Of a DNA stretch of 22,916 nucleotides, positions 7,571 through 15,371 are shown piece by piece. Numbering within the stretch: position 1 is the first letter of the stretch; every line of letters starts with the position of its first letter. A model generated the notes under the pieces. The model did not search any database and had not been told where the DNA came from. It saw only the letters and a list, made by a program, of their open reading frames with translations. Source of the stretch: CAYFUF01 sp964346245. Its GTDB lineage: Bacteria; Bacillota; Clostridia; Tissierellales; Peptoniphilaceae. The stretch is from positions 1 to 22,916 of the forward strand of contig CAYFUF010000023.1 in assembly GCA_964346245.1 (NCBI GenBank), read 5' to 3'. The translations under genes were made by a program, and so were the position numbers.

Positions 7571-8760
7571 TACACCACCTCACTGGGACGTATAATTTCT
7601 CCCGCTAGAGCTGCTGTAGCGGCGACATAGGGAGAAGCAAGATAAATCCGTGCTGCTTTAGCACCCATCCTGCCTGGGAAATTTCGGTTTGTTGTAGAAA
7701 GTACCACGTCATCTTCGGTAACAAGCCCTTGGTGGGCGCCAAAGCATGGCCCACAGCCGGGATTTAAAATTGTCGCGCCCGCTTTACGGATAGCACTTGA
7801 CCATCCTCTTTTATCCATTTCGTTTTGGACATCCATGGAAGCAGGAAAAACAAGTACCGTCACATCTTTTGCAATTTGCTTCCCTTTGAAAACCTCATAA
7901 ACTGCCTCGATATCTTCCAAGCGCCCATTCGTACATGACCCAATAGTAACTTGATTAACCTTCGTCCCTATTAGCTCATTTAAAGGAGAAACATTAGCAG
8001 GAGAATAAGGTTTAGCTATCTGATAGTCAAGCTCGTTTAAATCGATGATTACTTTTTCGTATACATCCTCTTCCTCGTCCACATTCCCAAATAAAGTAAT
8101 CATGGAGCCAATTTCCGTGCCCATATTACAGATGGTCATCCGATCTCCTATGGAGAACTCATCAATACCCGGACCTGAAAATACGATTGCTCTATCGGTA
8201 AAGTAATCTGTGCCATAGATGGCCCCTAACTTAAGGATGAGGTCTTTACCAGAAACTTTCTCTTGAAGTTTGCCTCTTAAAATGACATTAATCACTTGAG
8301 GAACTTCCAAATCTAACTTACCGGTAGCCATAGCTGCGGCAAGTTCGGTAGAGCCCACACCAACCCCCATCGCCCCGTATCCTCCACATGTGGAGGTGTG
8401 AGAGTCTGCTATGACAACTAAGTCGCCTTCCTTTGGTTGTAAGTATTCATAGAGGACTTGGTGGATGACCCCTTCACCATTGGAAAAGAAACGGAAACCA
8501 TATTGGTTTGCAGCTTCTTGCATACGTTTGATGTTATTTCTCGCTTGCTCGGATGATGGTGGGAAGTTATGATCAGCGACAAAGAAGACCCGATCCTTAT
8601 CAAAAACGGTATCCACACCAATCTTCTCAAACTCCGAAATAGCTATTGGAGCAGTCACATCGTGGGCGCCAGCATAGGAAATCGCACACGATAAATCTTC
8701 GCCCACTTTTGTGCTTTCCACACCTGCTCTCTTTGCTAACCACTTTTCAATGCGATTCAT
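7570..8760 (-). CDS. dmdA: 2,3-Dimethylmalate dehydratase, large [4Fe-4S] subunit
   Basis: Aconitase-family catalytic subunit (396 residues). It carries three cluster-ligand cysteines: C276 in TIGSCTNGRLEDI, and C336 and C339 in NPGCGPCFGAHQG. The ADSHTSTCGGYGAMGVGVGS active-site stretch (residues 118-137) is also present. With DmdB it performs the stereospecific hydration of dimethylmaleate. It lies 9 bases after hgd, with AAGGGG upstream of the ATG. The length is of the LeuC2/homoaconitase type, so sequence alone cannot separate it from isopropylmalate isomerase. The operon supplies the assignment. Confidence 0.88.
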   Translation of the reverse strand: MNRIEKWLAKRAGVESTKVGEDLSCAISYAGAHDVTAPIAISEFEKIGVDTVFDKDRVFFVADHNFPPSSEQARNNIKRMQEAANQYGFRFFSNGEGVIHQVLYEYLQPKEGDLVVIADSHTSTCGGYGAMGVGVGSTELAAAMATGKLDLEVPQVINVILRGKLQEKVSGKDLILKLGAIYGTDYFTDRAIVFSGPGIDEFSIGDRMTICNMGTEIGSMITLFGNVDEEEDVYEKVIIDLNELDYQIAKPYSPANVSPLNELIGTKVNQVTIGSCTNGRLEDIEAVYEVFKGKQIAKDVTVLVFPASMDVQNEMDKRGWSSAIRKAGATILNPGCGPCFGAHQGLVTEDDVVLSTTNRNFPGRMGAKAARIYLASPYVAATAALAGEIIRPSEVV

Positions 8761-8769
8761 TATAGCCCC

Positions 8770-9645
8770 TTAATTGTCATATTCTTCTGACCACAACTTA
8801 TATAAAGCGGTGATATCGCTTCTTCCAAGGCCTTTTGCTTTTGCCATCTCATAGGTCAAGGATGAGGCATTTGCCATCGGTAGAGGCAAACTCATTGCCC
8901 GGCCAGTCTCTAAAGCTAAACCAAGATCCTTGTACTGAAGGTCAATAGCGAAACCTGGTTCATAATTTTCCTTGAGAATAAAATTTGGTAGCTTATTGAT
9001 GGCTGAATAGGACATTCCTGAAGAAACCGCGATAATCTCTTGCATTGTTTCTAATTTCAAGCCATTCATCTGTCCTAATACCAAGGCTTCACATAAGGCG
9101 GAGGTGTTAATAGCAAGCAACATATTATTAATCATTTTTATAGCTTGCCCTGATCCCGATTCACCGATGTAATAGATCTTCTCGCCGATAACTTTGAGGA
9201 ATTCCTCTACTTTTGAAAAAGTTTCCTTGTCTCCACCAACCATCACGGTCAGCGTTCCTTTTTCAGCACCACCTACTCCACCGGATACAGGGCAATCAAG
9301 GTAATCAATCCCTTTATCCTTAGCCATTTGGCTAAGCTTCTTTGTACGAATAGGCTCAATAGAGGATAGGTCTACGACAATCGATCCACTCTTTAGGTTT
9401 GCAAATGCTCCTTCATCACCGGTAAAAGTCGACTCGACAATAGCGCCATTAGGTAGCGAGGTGAATAAAATATCGACGGACTCAAAAAGCTCCCTATCGC
9501 TTGCAAAAACACGACCACCGAGGGCCTTCATCTCATTTACTTTCTCTTGATTAATATCTTTTACGGCAACATCATAGCCTGTCTCAATAAGGTTCTTTGC
9601 CATAGGCCTGCCCATAGCACCAAGTCCGATAAAACCAATCTTCAT
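8770..9645 (-). CDS. hgd: 2-(Hydroxymethyl)glutarate dehydrogenase
   Basis: Reduces (S)-2-formylglutarate to (S)-2-(hydroxymethyl)glutarate with NADH. The 291-residue protein is a 3-hydroxyisobutyrate/6-phosphogluconate dehydrogenase family member. It has an N-terminal Rossmann motif (GFIGLGAMGRPMAKNL, residues 4-19), the substrate-binding DCPVSGGVGGAEKGTL (117-132) and the catalytic lysine K170 in IKMINNMLL, with N174. Asp30 at the end of the second strand (VKDIN) suggests NAD(H) rather than NADP(H), matching the E. barkeri enzyme. The ATG is preceded by AAGGGGAG. It is the first gene of block 3, separated from the upstream genes by 112 bases containing a strong hairpin. Confidence 0.88.
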   Translation of the reverse strand: MKIGFIGLGAMGRPMAKNLIETGYDVAVKDINQEKVNEMKALGGRVFASDRELFESVDILFTSLPNGAIVESTFTGDEGAFANLKSGSIVVDLSSIEPIRTKKLSQMAKDKGIDYLDCPVSGGVGGAEKGTLTVMVGGDKETFSKVEEFLKVIGEKIYYIGESGSGQAIKMINNMLLAINTSALCEALVLGQMNGLKLETMQEIIAVSSGMSYSAINKLPNFILKENYEPGFAIDLQYKDLGLALETGRAMSLPLPMANASSLTYEMAKAKGLGRSDITALYKLWSEEYDN

Positions 9646-9707
9646 GGTAAAACTCCCCTTCTTCTCTGAAAATGTGTCAATTTTTATATAGTAATCTCTT
9701 GATATAA

Positions 9708-9752
9708 AATAATCATAAGGGATATGCTTTCCAGCAATCCCTTATGATTATT
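9708..9752 (-). terminator. 16-bp perfect inverted repeat between the hnr and hgd blocks
   Basis: Two 16-base arms (AATAATCATAAGGGAT and its exact complement) flank a 13-base loop. On the minus strand the stem ends ...GATTATT and continues TTATATC, an imperfect U-rich tail. It sits right after the PF06684-like gene and before hgd, inside a series of same-strand genes. It therefore probably acts as a partial terminator, attenuator or mRNA stabiliser that sets block 3 expression apart from block 2. No convincing promoter follows it. Confidence 0.6.
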
Positions 9753-9757
9753 ACGAT

Positions 9758-10336
9758 CTAACGTAAACCGTCTTCACCGACAACTTCATCAACCTGTAGT
9801 CCACCGATACGTGGATGTGGGCGACCAGCTGTTGAAAATGCTAGGGCTACAACTATTTCGTCACACTTGGGTGCATCTTGAATTCTGACTTCCATAGCAT
9901 CATAATGTGTACGAACATAAGCAGCATCTTTGTAATGGAGGGGCACGTCGATTGCTGTGCCTGCTGGACCGGCTTTCTTGGCTGAAGGAATAATCGCTTT
10001 TCCACCACCGATAGCCTCGCGCATTGGCTTGCCCAACTTAGGGTGAAGAATCGCGCCAGCATGCTCAAGTTCACCATTCAAGCCGACAATTGCTGACTTC
10101 CCATAATTCTGTATGTTTTCTTTACCTAAATACTCCGCAGCAATCTTAGAGAGGGTGGCACCTAACTCTTCGCCAATATCCGATAGAGCAGATAAGTCCT
10201 CTACATATTCTCCAGCAAAAGGATTTTTGATAACAGCTGCTACTGAACAGCGACGGTATCCACCTTCTACTTCTTTAAAACCTTCATATTTGACTTCTTC
10301 AATGCTAGTAACTATCTTACGAATTTCTGCAGCCAT
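9758..10336 (-). CDS. PF06684 (AA_synth)-like protein of unknown role
   Basis: A 192-residue soluble protein that looks like the 'amino acid synthesis' family PF06684 (DUF1185), a label with little biochemical support. Conserved-looking stretches are the Gly-rich MREAIGGGKAIIPSAKKAG, then GTAIDVPLHYKDAAYVRTHY and the C-terminal FSTAGRPHPRIGG. There is no signal peptide or membrane segment. The ATG follows GGAGATTAAA. It lies 15 bases after the UPF0280 gene and ends just before the hairpin, so it is probably cotranscribed with ena and hnr. Every enzymatic step of the pathway is already assigned to other genes. It may help hnr or ena, detoxify an intermediate, or act on a related heterocycle. 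I do not know its function. Confidence 0.65.
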   Translation of the reverse strand: MAAEIRKIVTSIEEVKYEGFKEVEGGYRRCSVAAVIKNPFAGEYVEDLSALSDIGEELGATLSKIAAEYLGKENIQNYGKSAIVGLNGELEHAGAILHPKLGKPMREAIGGGKAIIPSAKKAGPAGTAIDVPLHYKDAAYVRTHYDAMEVRIQDAPKCDEIVVALAFSTAGRPHPRIGGLQVDEVVGEDGLR

Positions 10337-10351
10337 TTTAATCTCCTTTTG

Positions 10352-11245
10352 TTATAGCTTTTCACTTGCTTGCGTTTTTTCATTAAAGACAGCAATGTTC
10401 TTGGTAACTTGCTCTGTCTTATCTTTTACGCTAATGATCATTCCTGCAATGTAATCTTCTGCAATTGCCTTTTGCGCGTGTGCTTTGACTTGATCCATTG
10501 ACTTATTAATCGCCGTTTCCGAAAGATCTCCAACCTCTGTGACAACCTCTAATTCTGGTATATCCGTGTTGGGATCTACTAAGGATGCCATGACTCGATG
10601 AATCGCTTTGTTATCAACCAAGGATTGATTAGCAAGATGGGTTGCCCAGGCATCAGCTAGACATGAACTTCTTGAAAAAACCGTAACCCCATTTGCAATA
10701 CCTTGGGTCAACGATCTGCCACCTAAACCAGAACTAGCTACCCCTCGAATATCTTCCTTAAGGTCGACTCGCCATTTGTGGCAAAAGTCAGTGTCTTGCC
10801 CATGTAGAATCTCTAATCGTAGCGTTTGCCCTTTGGCTAAGCGGATAGCGATGTCGCCCCCATTATTAACGGTAACGTAATCAGCCTTAGTCTGCTGACG
10901 TAAATAATCAGCTAACTGATCCGAAAGCCCACCTGCTACAGTTGCCATCGGCGTTAGATCCTTATTTCCCGTTGTCCTCGTTGCTGTTACCATCTTTGCA
11001 ATAATTTCGGGATAGTAACGTAAAACTTGTTTTGCCTCTTCTTCCGTCCATGTATGGCATACATCGACTCTTAGCAAACCTTGTGCCTCGCTAATTATTG
11101 ACAAGAGTTCCTTTATTTTCTCAATAATCAGCGCTTCCAAACCTAGCACAGCTTGGCCATTCTTCTTAATCTGAGCGACTAGAGTTGTTGGCCCATAGTC
11201 AACAAAATATTGGCCATTCTCTAATCTTCTAATGGCTTCATTCAT
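10352..11245 (-). CDS. UPF0280 / ApbE-like protein, candidate Hnr flavin transferase
   Basis: A 297-residue protein resembling the UPF0280 (COG2122) branch of the ApbE superfamily. Visible features are TPMATVAGGLSDQLADYL (residues 98-115), VNNGGDIAIRL (126-136), SSGLGGRSLTQGIANGVTVF (171-190) and the closing SSCLADAWATHLA, which resembles the ADAxAT end of ApbE flavin transferases. There is no lipoprotein signal, so it should be cytoplasmic. Its start overlaps the 3' end of hnr by 8 bases, so it is translationally tied to Hnr. E. barkeri Hnr contains covalently bound flavin, and ApbE proteins attach flavin covalently, so a role in Hnr maturation is a reasonable inference but unproven. UPF0280 itself has no established activity that I know of. 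Confidence 0.7.
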   Translation of the reverse strand: MNEAIRRLENGQYFVDYGPTTLVAQIKKNGQAVLGLEALIIEKIKELLSIISEAQGLLRVDVCHTWTEEEAKQVLRYYPEIIAKMVTATRTTGNKDLTPMATVAGGLSDQLADYLRQQTKADYVTVNNGGDIAIRLAKGQTLRLEILHGQDTDFCHKWRVDLKEDIRGVASSGLGGRSLTQGIANGVTVFSRSSCLADAWATHLANQSLVDNKAIHRVMASLVDPNTDIPELEVVTEVGDLSETAINKSMDQVKAHAQKAIAEDYIAGMIISVKDKTEQVTKNIAVFNEKTQASEKL

Positions 11246-12779
11246 TCTTGTTTAAATCTTGGCGCAATGTATCCATATCGGTGATGGCATCCATATGCCC
11301 ATGGATAGCTTCATAGTCATCTTTCGTCATGGTGTATTCCACAGGGCAAACCGTAGCTGGTGTAGGAACCCATGTAAATGAATCAGTTACCGTTTTTGCG
11401 GTGTCCACTAAAAAGTTCAGACCACCACCGGGCATGAGCAAAACTGGCGCACCAGCTACAGTCATTTGTGCTCGGCGGTTCTGTACCGCTTCAGTAATCT
11501 GCTTAGGCGCTTTCGTTACCCCACCTCTAGCTGATCCTCCAGTACCTCCAACATAGAGGACGGTTGTCCTCGACGTCTGGCAGTTTTCTCGGATAGTATC
11601 GACTAAATTCTGTGCAGCTTCCGTCATCTCGATTTCCTTAACGCTACCATCTTCTTGGATAGAAAATAAGGCGTGCACTTCTCCTGTCGTATTGGTGACG
11701 AGGATTTCTTGACCTGCTTTCGCAATCGATAGATCGATATCGCCTATAGCATCTATGGGTTTTTGGAAATCAGTTCCACCAATACCGTCACCTAGTTCGC
11801 CAAAGTAGCGACCATTCGATGACTTTCTTGCATTCAAGCCAACGCCTGACCAAGATCTTCCCACTTCTTTACCCGCTAGGTGCTCCGTGAAGAGACCGCA
11901 GACATGGTGATCAATGACAATACATTCATCCACAGCGTCATTCATGATATCTGCAAATAGGCCAACTGTAGCTGACCCGCAACCGATACGCATGTATTTT
12001 TCTTCGACGCCATTAATAATTGGTGCTTTGTCTCTTTGTACCACCAACTCGATTTGGCGGTTAACTTTCAAGGTTACCTCTTTACCATTGGCAAGGTCGC
12101 AAATCGTTCTTGCAACAATAAAGCCATCCTTTCCAGTAAGGGAATTGGCCCCACCTATTGCAATCATCTTCGAACCGTATTGCTCCGTTTCTACCATGCC
12201 AACTTTTGTATTATCACGATATACGGGATCGCCTTCTTCGCCCAAGTAGGTATTCGTGTCAATCTTTAAGGTGACACCAGAATAGGAAAGGGGGGCTTCG
12301 GTAACCACGGTGACAACATCTACACCGTCTCTAGTTTCACTCACAATATAAGGCGCAGGTCGCAAGCAAGGATAATTGGTGCCTGATCCCACAGCCGTTA
12401 TGATTGGTTCTTGAATATTCTCTGGTAATGCAAAGTCCCTTTTATTGACCAAAGTATTCTCTAGAACAAGGGGTCGGTTCCGGACTAATTCAGATCCCGT
12501 ATTCGTGTAACGTCCGCAAGCACCTGATTTATCGATACCGATATGACACTGGACTGAACAATGACCGCACTTAATTTCCCCTTCTTCCAACTGATTTGAC
12601 TTCGCAATAGCATCCACGGGGCAAACTCGACTACATACACCACATTCTACGCACAGGTCATTAACTTCAGCTCGCTTTTTCTTGTCATTATCTTCTCTAG
12701 CAACGAGATGCAAGGCACCCACTGGACAATTTTTGACACAAATGCCGCATCCAATACACTTATCTTTTATAGCAATCAT
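11238..12779 (-). CDS. hnr: 6-Hydroxynicotinate reductase
   Basis: Reduces 6-hydroxynicotinate to 1,4,5,6-tetrahydro-6-oxonicotinate with low-potential electrons, probably from ferredoxin. The 513-residue protein begins with two [4Fe-4S] ferredoxin motifs (C8, C11, C14, C18 and C43, C46, C49, C53). A third cysteine group follows (C71, C74, C78, C88), which could hold the [2Fe-2S] cluster. The rest is a large domain with glycine-rich stretches such as YVGGTGGSARGGVTKAP. The E. barkeri enzyme was reported with two [4Fe-4S], one [2Fe-2S] and covalent flavin, and the cysteine count here fits. The ATG follows GAGGAATAAAT. It lies 2 bases after ena and overlaps the UPF0280 gene by 8. Confidence 0.88.
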   Translation of the reverse strand: MIAIKDKCIGCGICVKNCPVGALHLVAREDNDKKKRAEVNDLCVECGVCSRVCPVDAIAKSNQLEEGEIKCGHCSVQCHIGIDKSGACGRYTNTGSELVRNRPLVLENTLVNKRDFALPENIQEPIITAVGSGTNYPCLRPAPYIVSETRDGVDVVTVVTEAPLSYSGVTLKIDTNTYLGEEGDPVYRDNTKVGMVETEQYGSKMIAIGGANSLTGKDGFIVARTICDLANGKEVTLKVNRQIELVVQRDKAPIINGVEEKYMRIGCGSATVGLFADIMNDAVDECIVIDHHVCGLFTEHLAGKEVGRSWSGVGLNARKSSNGRYFGELGDGIGGTDFQKPIDAIGDIDLSIAKAGQEILVTNTTGEVHALFSIQEDGSVKEIEMTEAAQNLVDTIRENCQTSRTTVLYVGGTGGSARGGVTKAPKQITEAVQNRRAQMTVAGAPVLLMPGGGLNFLVDTAKTVTDSFTWVPTPATVCPVEYTMTKDDYEAIHGHMDAITDMDTLRQDLNKNE

Positions 12780-12781
12780 AT

Positions 12782-13940
12782 TTATTCCTCAATGACTTTT
12801 GCTGGCTTTTCGAGTAACCTTGCCTGTCGAACAGCAGGTGGGGTATTTCTACTTTTTTTCACGACGACTTCCCCATCAATTAAGATGAAACTAATGCCAG
12901 GAAGATCTCCTAGGGAAAAGGCTTCTTCGGCTGTCGTTGCTACAGAACCTAAGGGTGCGTCTGCGAAAACAAGATCGGCCTCGCAACCCTCTTTGATCAT
13001 TCCTGTATTAAATCCATAGGCACGAGCGGTATTCCCCGTTGCCATACATACGGCCTCAGCAGGACTTATCGTAGACATGCAGGCAGCATGGGTAATATTC
13101 CGCAATATGCCTAGAGGCATAATCCCCGAACNNNNNNNNNNGTTCTTTTTCCTTAGCTCTACGGAGCACATGATCAGCCATCTTAAAATTCCCACAGTGA
13201 ACAATTTCCATAAAGAGATCAGACTCATCCATAATCATATCGACATCTCTTTGTGATACCGATGTTGGTCCTCCATTAATGTGGCTAACCACATCTGGGT
13301 TGGTCTCCATAACCATCTCTGCGGTGACGGTAGAAGATCCTGGTATAGAAGTTCCCCCGGTATGCATTTGCACGGTAAAGTTATACTTATGGGCCCACTC
13401 AACCATCTCTTTGGCTGTTTCCGGTGAATTCACTGAACCAAGACCGACTTCACCAACAATATGTAAACCTTCCTCTGCTAGCTCCTTAAAGTCTTCTTCT
13501 TTTAAACCCTTTTCTAGAATTAGGGAACCGGCATGCACTTTAACGCCACTGGGGCGTAAATTATTGAAGGACTTAAAACTCACCAAAGCAAGGGCTTTTG
13601 TCCCTGAAGGATCTTTTGGACGTCCTGGATAATGCACTTCTCCCGCTGAAATTACGCTGGTTACCCCACCATGGAGGGCTGAGTCAATAAAACCATGGGT
13701 TTTCTGACGGTGACCGTAATCGCCAACAGTAACGTGGCAATGGGAGTCAAAGAGACCCGGAAAAACGGTAGATTCATTGGCGTCGATGATTTTATCGGCG
13801 TCATACTTTAACAAGAGTTCTTCCTCACCAATTTCTTTGATTAAATTGTTTTCAAGAACGATTGTTGTCGCTTCCGATTTTGGGTTATGAATGTCTCCAG
13901 TAAGTATGGTTCCAATATTTTTGATAATTGTGATTGACAT
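12782..13940 (-). CDS. ena: Enamidase, interrupted by an assembly gap
   Basis: Hydrolyses 1,4,5,6-tetrahydro-6-oxonicotinate to (S)-2-formylglutarate and ammonia. It is a bifunctional Fe/Zn amidohydrolase. The first 266 residues read cleanly and include H67 and H69 (DSHCHV), E164 (VGEVGLGS), H193 (QMHTGGTS) and H220 (VSHINGG), all probable metal ligands. Ten Ns follow at 13132-13141. The last 115 residues resume in another frame (SGIMPLGILRN onward, ending AKVIEE). The flanking partial codons require the true gap to be a multiple of three, whereas 10 Ns is not, so the Ns are a placeholder. By memory of the E. barkeri protein, about 14 residues are lost, including the metal-binding Asp of a GNDAP motif. 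The start has AAGGAGGAAAT upstream. It is probably an intact gene in the organism. Confidence 0.88.
13132..13141. other. Assembly gap (10 Ns) inside ena
   Basis: Ten unresolved bases break the enamidase gene. The ena reading frame before and after the gap does not match through 10 bases, so this is a scaffold placeholder of unknown true length, not a real 10-base interval. Confidence 0.95.
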
Positions 13941-13960
13941 ATTTCCTCCTTATGTAGTGA

Positions 13961-13986
13961 TAGAACGGCCAAATGGACATGTTCTA
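13961..13986. promoter_or_regulatory. Inverted repeat between the AraC-type gene and ena
   Basis: TAGAAC and GTTCTA are separated by 14 bases, with a possible inner CCA/TGG stem, in the 54-base gap between the regulator stop and the ena ribosome site. It could be an operator half-site pair for the adjacent regulator, or a small mRNA hairpin. There is no U-run, so it is not a standard terminator. Confidence 0.35.
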
Positions 13987-13994
13987 AATACTTC

Positions 13995-14909
13995 TTATTT
14001 ATTCTTACTCATTTTTTTCCTATATTGGCTCGGCGAAATATTGAACTCCCTTTTGAAAGCTGCGCTAAAACGCTGCGGGCTAGAAAATCCTGTTTTCTTT
14101 GCTATACTCGCCAGCTTGATATTCGTTCCCTCTAGGTAATCCTTAGCTCGGCACAGACGGTAGGTATTTAAGTAGGCTTTTGGTGATACACCAAACTGCT
14201 CTTTAAAAACCTTAGTGAAATAATTAGGTGACAAGTAAACATAATTGGCAATATCTGCAACAGAGATATCTCGGATATAATTGTCATGGATATACTTTTT
14301 TCCAATTTCAACTAACTCTCTTGATGCACCTGCGCGAAGCACCATAGACTCATCATGTATCCGTCGTAAGATACGGTAAGTATGCAGAGCTAACTCATTG
14401 GCATACAGGTTCATCAAAATATTGTGGCCGTATCCTTGATCCTCACTTTCAATGAGTATCTCTTCTACCAAGAGAGAGATTGCCTTTCTGCTGTGACCAT
14501 CTACGATGAAATAGGACTGCGTACGTTCGTAGCCATTATGGTTACCGTTCAAGATTTCTTCAAAATTCTCCAAAGAAAAAATCGAAAATCCTTCGGTTTC
14601 ATCCTTTTGGGCTTCTTGCTTTTCCTTAAACTCAAAATAGATAACAATAAGTTCGGCATCTTTATTGATATCCGTATAGTTATGGTCCGTAGAAGGGAAG
14701 ATGACAACGGAATCCCCTTCATGCAAAAGAATTTCTTTCCCTTCTACCTCAAGGGAAACTTCATCATTGGAGACATAGGATAGCTCAAAAAAACCATGGT
14801 TACTGGGATGATCTATCTTGTCCTTTGCTTTGTAATATTTCATCATTCCTTGTAAAACAACGGGGACTAAGTCGCCAACATCGCCTAAGACCTTAAATTC
14901 CTTCATCAT
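13995..14909 (-). CDS. AraC-family transcriptional regulator, probable regulator of nicotinate catabolism
   Basis: A 304-residue protein with an N-terminal cupin-like sensing region and a C-terminal AraC/XylS DNA-binding domain of two helix-turn-helix units (about residues 215-300). The segments SVADIANYVYLSPNYFTKVF and IAKKTGFSSPQRFSAAFKRE match the two recognition-helix regions. It is embedded in the catabolic cluster on the same strand, between block 1 and ena, with 462 gene-free bases upstream. It is therefore the obvious candidate activator responding to nicotinate or 6-hydroxynicotinate. The start is one of two adjacent ATGs at 14909 and 14906, with AGAAGG about ten bases away. The inducer is inferred, not shown. 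Confidence 0.8.
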   Translation of the reverse strand: MMKEFKVLGDVGDLVPVVLQGMMKYYKAKDKIDHPSNHGFFELSYVSNDEVSLEVEGKEILLHEGDSVVIFPSTDHNYTDINKDAELIVIYFEFKEKQEAQKDETEGFSIFSLENFEEILNGNHNGYERTQSYFIVDGHSRKAISLLVEEILIESEDQGYGHNILMNLYANELALHTYRILRRIHDESMVLRAGASRELVEIGKKYIHDNYIRDISVADIANYVYLSPNYFTKVFKEQFGVSPKAYLNTYRLCRAKDYLEGTNIKLASIAKKTGFSSPQRFSAAFKREFNISPSQYRKKMSKNK

Positions 14910-15371
14910 AATTTTACTACCTTCTAGAAACTGGGGGCTGTTTTGTCGTTCATTTTACTCTCCTAGATATGAATTTATCGTTTTAACTAGAAAAGTGTGC
15001 GCTTTAATGAAGAAACGTTTTCACTTCACATTGCATTATTGTCATCTATCCTTCCATCGTTTAATGACATGTGATTACTTTATTTGTTTTCATCATTTTT
15101 TTTGCTGTATTTCTAGTTACCTTAAACGTATCAAAATCCGTCTAATACTGTCAACCATGACGATATGATGAATTATTTTTATTAAAGAAACTTATCAAAT
15201 TTCACTATTAATTTTGCCTATTTACTTACCATAAAGTAATCGCTTTTGATGACTAAATTAAGTATCATGTTTTTCAAACGATCACACGTTCTTATCGTAC
15301 TTTACTTCTGGAAGAAAGAAGAGGAAAAGGCTACTCTTGCTATCAGATTCGTAATCCTCTTCCTCCATCAT
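14910..15371. other. Gene-free, AT-rich regulatory region upstream of the AraC-type gene
   Basis: No convincing gene lies in these 462 bases. Three copies of CTAGAAA are present: plus strand at 14924-14930 and 14987-14993, and inverted at 15110-15116. The last two belong to a longer inverted pair, TAACTAGAAA (14984-14993) and TTTCTAGTTA (15110-15119). An 8-bp stem with a long loop (15318-15325 with 15355-15362) lies just after the hydrolase gene and could act as a weak terminator. The region probably holds the promoter and operators of the regulator gene. Confidence 0.5.
15127..15154 (-). promoter_or_regulatory. Possible promoter of the AraC-type gene
   Basis: On the minus strand a perfect -35 (TTGACA, 15149-15154) is followed after 16 bases by GATACG (15127-15132), a poor -10. 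It would leave an untranslated leader of about 210 bases ahead of the regulator. This is the best -35 in the gene-free stretch, but the weak -10 keeps it tentative; a weak -10 is common at activated promoters. Confidence 0.35.

Noticed and set aside
7082..8760. leuC/leuD (isopropylmalate isomerase)
   Set aside because: No other leucine genes are near, and the neighbours are methyleneglutarate mutase, methylitaconate isomerase and dimethylmalate lyase.
13056..13228. Two separate truncated amidohydrolase genes
   Set aside because: They are one enamidase gene split artificially by the N run; sequence on both sides aligns to consecutive parts of one protein.
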